A DNA stretch of 8,049 nucleotides from Deltaproteobacteria bacterium (GTDB lineage Bacteria; Desulfobacterota; DSM-4660; Desulfatiglandales; HGW-15). Location: positions 3,199,024 through 3,207,072 of the forward strand of contig CP070840.1 of NCBI GenBank assembly GCA_020342025.1. Direction: 5' to 3'. The position numbers were made by a program, and so were the translations under genes. Positions 5,536 through 8,049 of the stretch are shown here, piece by piece (within the stretch, counting starts at the first letter, position 1; every line of letters starts with the position of its first letter). The notes beneath the pieces were generated by a model that was given only the letters and a program-made list of their open reading frames with translations, was not told the DNA's origin and made no database searches.

Positions 5536-7127
5536 TGGGTTCAGAGCCTTTGATCACCTATCTGTCCAGTCGCTTGCCAGAGCTCTGGCTCCGCACTGGG
5601 GAGCACCTTATATTGACGGGTTGTTCCACCCTGGTGGCCATCATCATCGGAGTGCCCCTCGGTATCCTTGTCTTCCGCAACGCATGGCTGAGGGGTCCTA
5701 CCCTGGGCGCCGTAGGGATACTTCAGACCATTCCCAGTCTCGCAATGCTCGTCTTCCTTCTGGCTCTGCTACAAAAGATCGGCGCCCTTCCTGCGATCAT
5801 TGCTCTCACCCTCTACGCTCTGCTGCCCATTGTTCGGAACACTCTGACCGGGCTCCAGGGGATACCGCCCGAAGTGATGGAAGCCGCCAGAGGCATGGGT
5901 ATGACAGAATACCAGGAATTCAGGATGGTCCGCATTCCGTTAGCCACACCGGTCATTGTGGCGGGTATCCGAACCGCCGCCGTGGTGGGTGTGGGTATTG
6001 CCACCCTTTCTGCCTTCATTGGGGCAGGGGGGTTGGGACAGTTTATTAACCGAGGACTTGCCCTTTCTAATACGAGGCTGATCCTTCTGGGCGCTATCCC
6101 TGCCGGCCTACTCGCCCTGATTGTTGACTTTTCCATTGGAGCCTTCGGATGGGGGCTTCGGCCAGAAAGGAAGAGAGAGAAGAAGGGATTGGTCAAGGCC
6201 ATTCTGAGGCCATTAGCACTCGTCATGCCTATTCTCCTGGTCCTCGTGGGTGTTTTTTCCTATTTCACAAGACCCTCCGCGGGACGCTACTTAACAGCCA
6301 GTTCCAAAATCCAAACTGGCACCATCCGGATCGCAACTAAGAATTTCACCGAGCAACTTATACTCGGAGAGATCATGTCTCAACTTATTGAAGCCAGAAC
6401 GGATCTGAGAGTGGAACGCCGTTTTAACCTGGGGGGCACGATGATCTGCCATGAGGCCCTTGTTAACGCGCAGATTGACCTATATGCAGAGTACACGGGA
6501 ACGGGGCTAACAGCGATTCTTAAGGAACCGGTGATACCCGATCCAGCAAAGGCATTCCAGTATGTATCACACGCCTATCGTGATCGTTTTGGAGCAGAGT
6601 GGCTCAGGCCTTTCGGATTTAATAATACGTACGCCATTACCGTCCGTAAAGCGGATGCACAAAGACACAAATGGATCAAAATTTCTGATCTTGAAGAGGC
6701 CGCCCCAGGGCTCAGAGCAGGCATCACGGCCGAGTTCGCTGAGAGACCTGACGGCTACCCAGGACTGCAGAAGATGTACGGCCTGCAATTCGGGGAGGTG
6801 CGTGACATGGACCCTGCCCTTATGTACGAGGCAGTGTCCAAGGGTGAAGTGGACGTGATCTGTGCCTTTGCCACAGACGGCCGTATTGCAGCCTATAATC
6901 TGAAACCACTTGAGGATGATCTTCAGTTCTTTCCCCCTTACCATGCGGCTCCCGTCATTAGAAATGATTTCATGCAAGCGCACCCAGAACTTGGTGACGT
7001 ACTGTCCCTTCTGGAAGGGCTTCTGGACAATGCTGCAATGCAGCGTCTCAACTTTCTGGTGGATGGGAAAAAACAAAGGCCGGCTGAAGTGGCAGAGGCA
7101 TTCTTGAAAGAAAAAGGCCTTTTTTAG
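5535..7127 (+). CDS. Fused permease/substrate-binding protein of an OpuC-type quaternary-amine ABC importer, 530 aa
   Basis: One chain combines the membrane channel and the binding protein. The permease half (about 20-245) has roughly six hydrophobic spans, the ProW-like line LQTIPSLAMLVFLLALL, and an EAA loop (EVMEAARGMGMTEYQEFRMVRIPLATP, about 114-140) that docks on the ATPase. The last span (about 225-244) would place the following domain outside the membrane. From about 262 the chain is an OpuAC/OpuCC-type binding domain: IRIATKNFTEQLILGE, LYAEYTGTGL and FGFNNTYAITVR. Tyrosines in the last two motifs and in FFPPYHAAP are plausible members of the aromatic cage that binds trimethylammonium groups in OpuBC/OpuCC proteins. 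I prefer ATG 5535, which overlaps the upstream stop as TGATG and has AAGGAG 8 bases before it; GTG 5532 is in frame with tighter spacing. Glycine betaine, carnitine, choline or a relative are all possible substrates. Confidence 0.93.
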   Translation: MGSEPLITYLSSRLPELWLRTGEHLILTGCSTLVAIIIGVPLGILVFRNAWLRGPTLGAVGILQTIPSLAMLVFLLALLQKIGALPAIIALTLYALLPIVRNTLTGLQGIPPEVMEAARGMGMTEYQEFRMVRIPLATPVIVAGIRTAAVVGVGIATLSAFIGAGGLGQFINRGLALSNTRLILLGAIPAGLLALIVDFSIGAFGWGLRPERKREKKGLVKAILRPLALVMPILLVLVGVFSYFTRPSAGRYLTASSKIQTGTIRIATKNFTEQLILGEIMSQLIEARTDLRVERRFNLGGTMICHEALVNAQIDLYAEYTGTGLTAILKEPVIPDPAKAFQYVSHAYRDRFGAEWLRPFGFNNTYAITVRKADAQRHKWIKISDLEEAAPGLRAGITAEFAERPDGYPGLQKMYGLQFGEVRDMDPALMYEAVSKGEVDVICAFATDGRIAAYNLKPLEDDLQFFPPYHAAPVIRNDFMQAHPELGDVLSLLEGLLDNAAMQRLNFLVDGKKQRPAEVAEAFLKEKGLF

Positions 7128-8049
7128 GAGATAAAAGGCGTGGTTGGCCAAAAAAAACGCGCCACCCGGCAATGAAACCATTCATGGTGACTAATTTTCA
7201 CTTATGACCGGATAGGGCATCAGAGTTCCACTTGCCCTGTCTCTGTCGACTGATTACTCCGCCTTGAGAAGACAAAAAAATATTTTGTCCCCTTGAAATA
7301 TATTTCTGACGATTGTAAGGTATACAGCAGTTCCACAACATTCGAATACGAAGAGTTCTTTGGCAACAAAATTATGTCCACATTGGTGACATCAACGAAA
7401 TGTCATCCCACCTTAATGTGCCCTAAACGGGGCTGTCTTGATTGCAATGCCAAAGCCACCCGGCCGAGGCCCCTTCGTGAATTCCATGCCCTTTTAAACT
7501 TCTTGGGTCGTAAAGTTTCTGAAGAGGTTATCGTTCGTCGCTCGGTTGAGTTCCCTCTCGGACATTTCCCTCATGCACCAGCTACCCTTCAACTCTCTAT
7601 GGCGAATCTTGCCAAGCCCCGAAGTCCTTACTCCTCAATAGAATTGATATAAAAGGGCGTTTACACTTAATCTATTCACTCCTGCCTGCAGGCCGTCTCA
7701 TTTTCGGGCAGGATCGTGATGGATCCGAACAACGTGGCTTAAACGGCCATGTCTTCTCCTATTGCATAACATAGTGATAGGCCTCTCCGGTGACTTGGTT
7801 ATCTAAAAAACTGGATTCTTGGCGGAAAAATCTGCCTTACCGCCCCGAATCTAATATTAGAATGGCAGTAATAGCAATCGCAGTGCGACGCAAGTCACTA
7901 GATAGAGTGACAGTCTAGGAATTACATGAATCATGATGTCCCTACTCTCTCGGTCTGAAGATATTTCAGCGTAGCATCCGCATATTTTTTTCAAGTGTGG
8001 TTTTCTTACAACAATAGGAACATGGTTTTATTCTCGAGCGTAAAAGAGA
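7128..8049. other. 920 bases with no supportable gene
   Basis: After the importer genes I find no frame with a start codon, ribosome site and recognisable product. The longest open frame (7293-7652, plus strand, TTG start) has no Shine-Dalgarno and no motif I know. The overlapping minus-strand frame has in-frame stops and encodes no recognisable domain. Small inverted repeats are present: an imperfect hairpin at 7210-7242, GACAAAA/TTTTGTC at 7271-7289, GTCACT-6-AGTGAC around 7893-7910, and the 12-base palindrome TCTAATATTAGA (7850-7861). I see no tRNA, no CRISPR-type repeat, and no insertion sequence ends. Confidence 0.6.
7210..7242 (+). terminator. Possible stem-loop downstream of the importer operon
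   Basis: GGATAGGGCA (7210-7219) pairs with TGCCCTGTCT (7233-7242) over ten positions, two of them G-U, around a 13-base loop. It lies about 85 bases after the importer stop codon. There is no T-run behind it, so it is not a classical intrinsic terminator. It could protect the 3' end of the transcript or mark Rho-dependent ending. Confidence 0.25.

Noticed and set aside
7111..7124. AAAAAGGCCTTTTT at the end of the importer gene as an intrinsic terminator
   Set aside because: The palindrome leaves only GGCC for a loop, so the stem would be five A-T pairs. It also lies inside the coding sequence.
6567..7181. 204-codon minus-strand open frame
   Set aside because: It overlaps the binding domain of the importer on the opposite strand and shows no motif of its own.
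7293..7652. 119-codon plus-strand open frame with a cysteine cluster (KCHPTLMCPKRGCLDC)
   Set aside because: It starts at TTG, and neither that start nor the inner ATG (7374) has a ribosome site. The protein resembles no family I know, and its third-base pattern is irregular.
7873..7910. GTGCGAC followed by a small hairpin as a group II intron 5' end
   Set aside because: No reverse transcriptase frame and no domain V-like hairpin could be found in the window.

Overview
The window is about 50% GC. It carries two gene blocks transcribed away from each other, and together they look like a locus for taking up and breaking down quaternary amines or osmolytes. The minus-strand block, read right to left, is a MarR-type regulator (4550-4050), an MttB-family methyltransferase homologue that reads through without an amber codon (3799-2585), a 64-residue single-span membrane protein (2559-2365), a complete class II asparagine synthetase (2321-699), and the first 222 codons of a DAO-type FAD oxidoreductase that runs off the left edge (666-1). 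The plus-strand block is a two-gene ABC importer of the OpuC/ProU type: an ATPase without CBS domains (4777-5535) and a permease fused to its own substrate-binding domain (5535-7127).

No taxonomic marker is present. An MttB homologue beside a DAO-family oxidoreductase and a betaine-type ABC importer would suit an anaerobic Desulfobacterota-like bacterium, but that is inference. The four metabolic genes are packed with gaps of 24-43 bases, and three of the four have a recognisable Shine-Dalgarno sequence, so they read as one operon. Its promoter is unusually clear: TTGACA, 17 bases, TATAAA on the minus strand (3944-3916). A perfect 12-base palindrome (3902-3913) lies over the expected start of transcription, where a repressor would bind. 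The adjacent MarR protein is the obvious candidate.

Proposed working model (inference): the OpuC-like importer brings in a methylated quaternary amine such as glycine betaine, carnitine or a relative. The MttB homologue removes a methyl group to a corrinoid protein encoded elsewhere. The DAO-type oxidoreductase oxidises the resulting secondary or tertiary amine. The asparagine synthetase-like enzyme then amidates a carboxylate, or simply supplies asparagine. MarR senses substrate or product. The corrinoid protein, the downstream corrinoid:acceptor methyltransferase and the corrinoid-reactivating protein are not in the window.

The right-hand 920 bases (7128-8049) hold no gene I can defend. 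They contain a few inverted repeats and one unsupported open frame.
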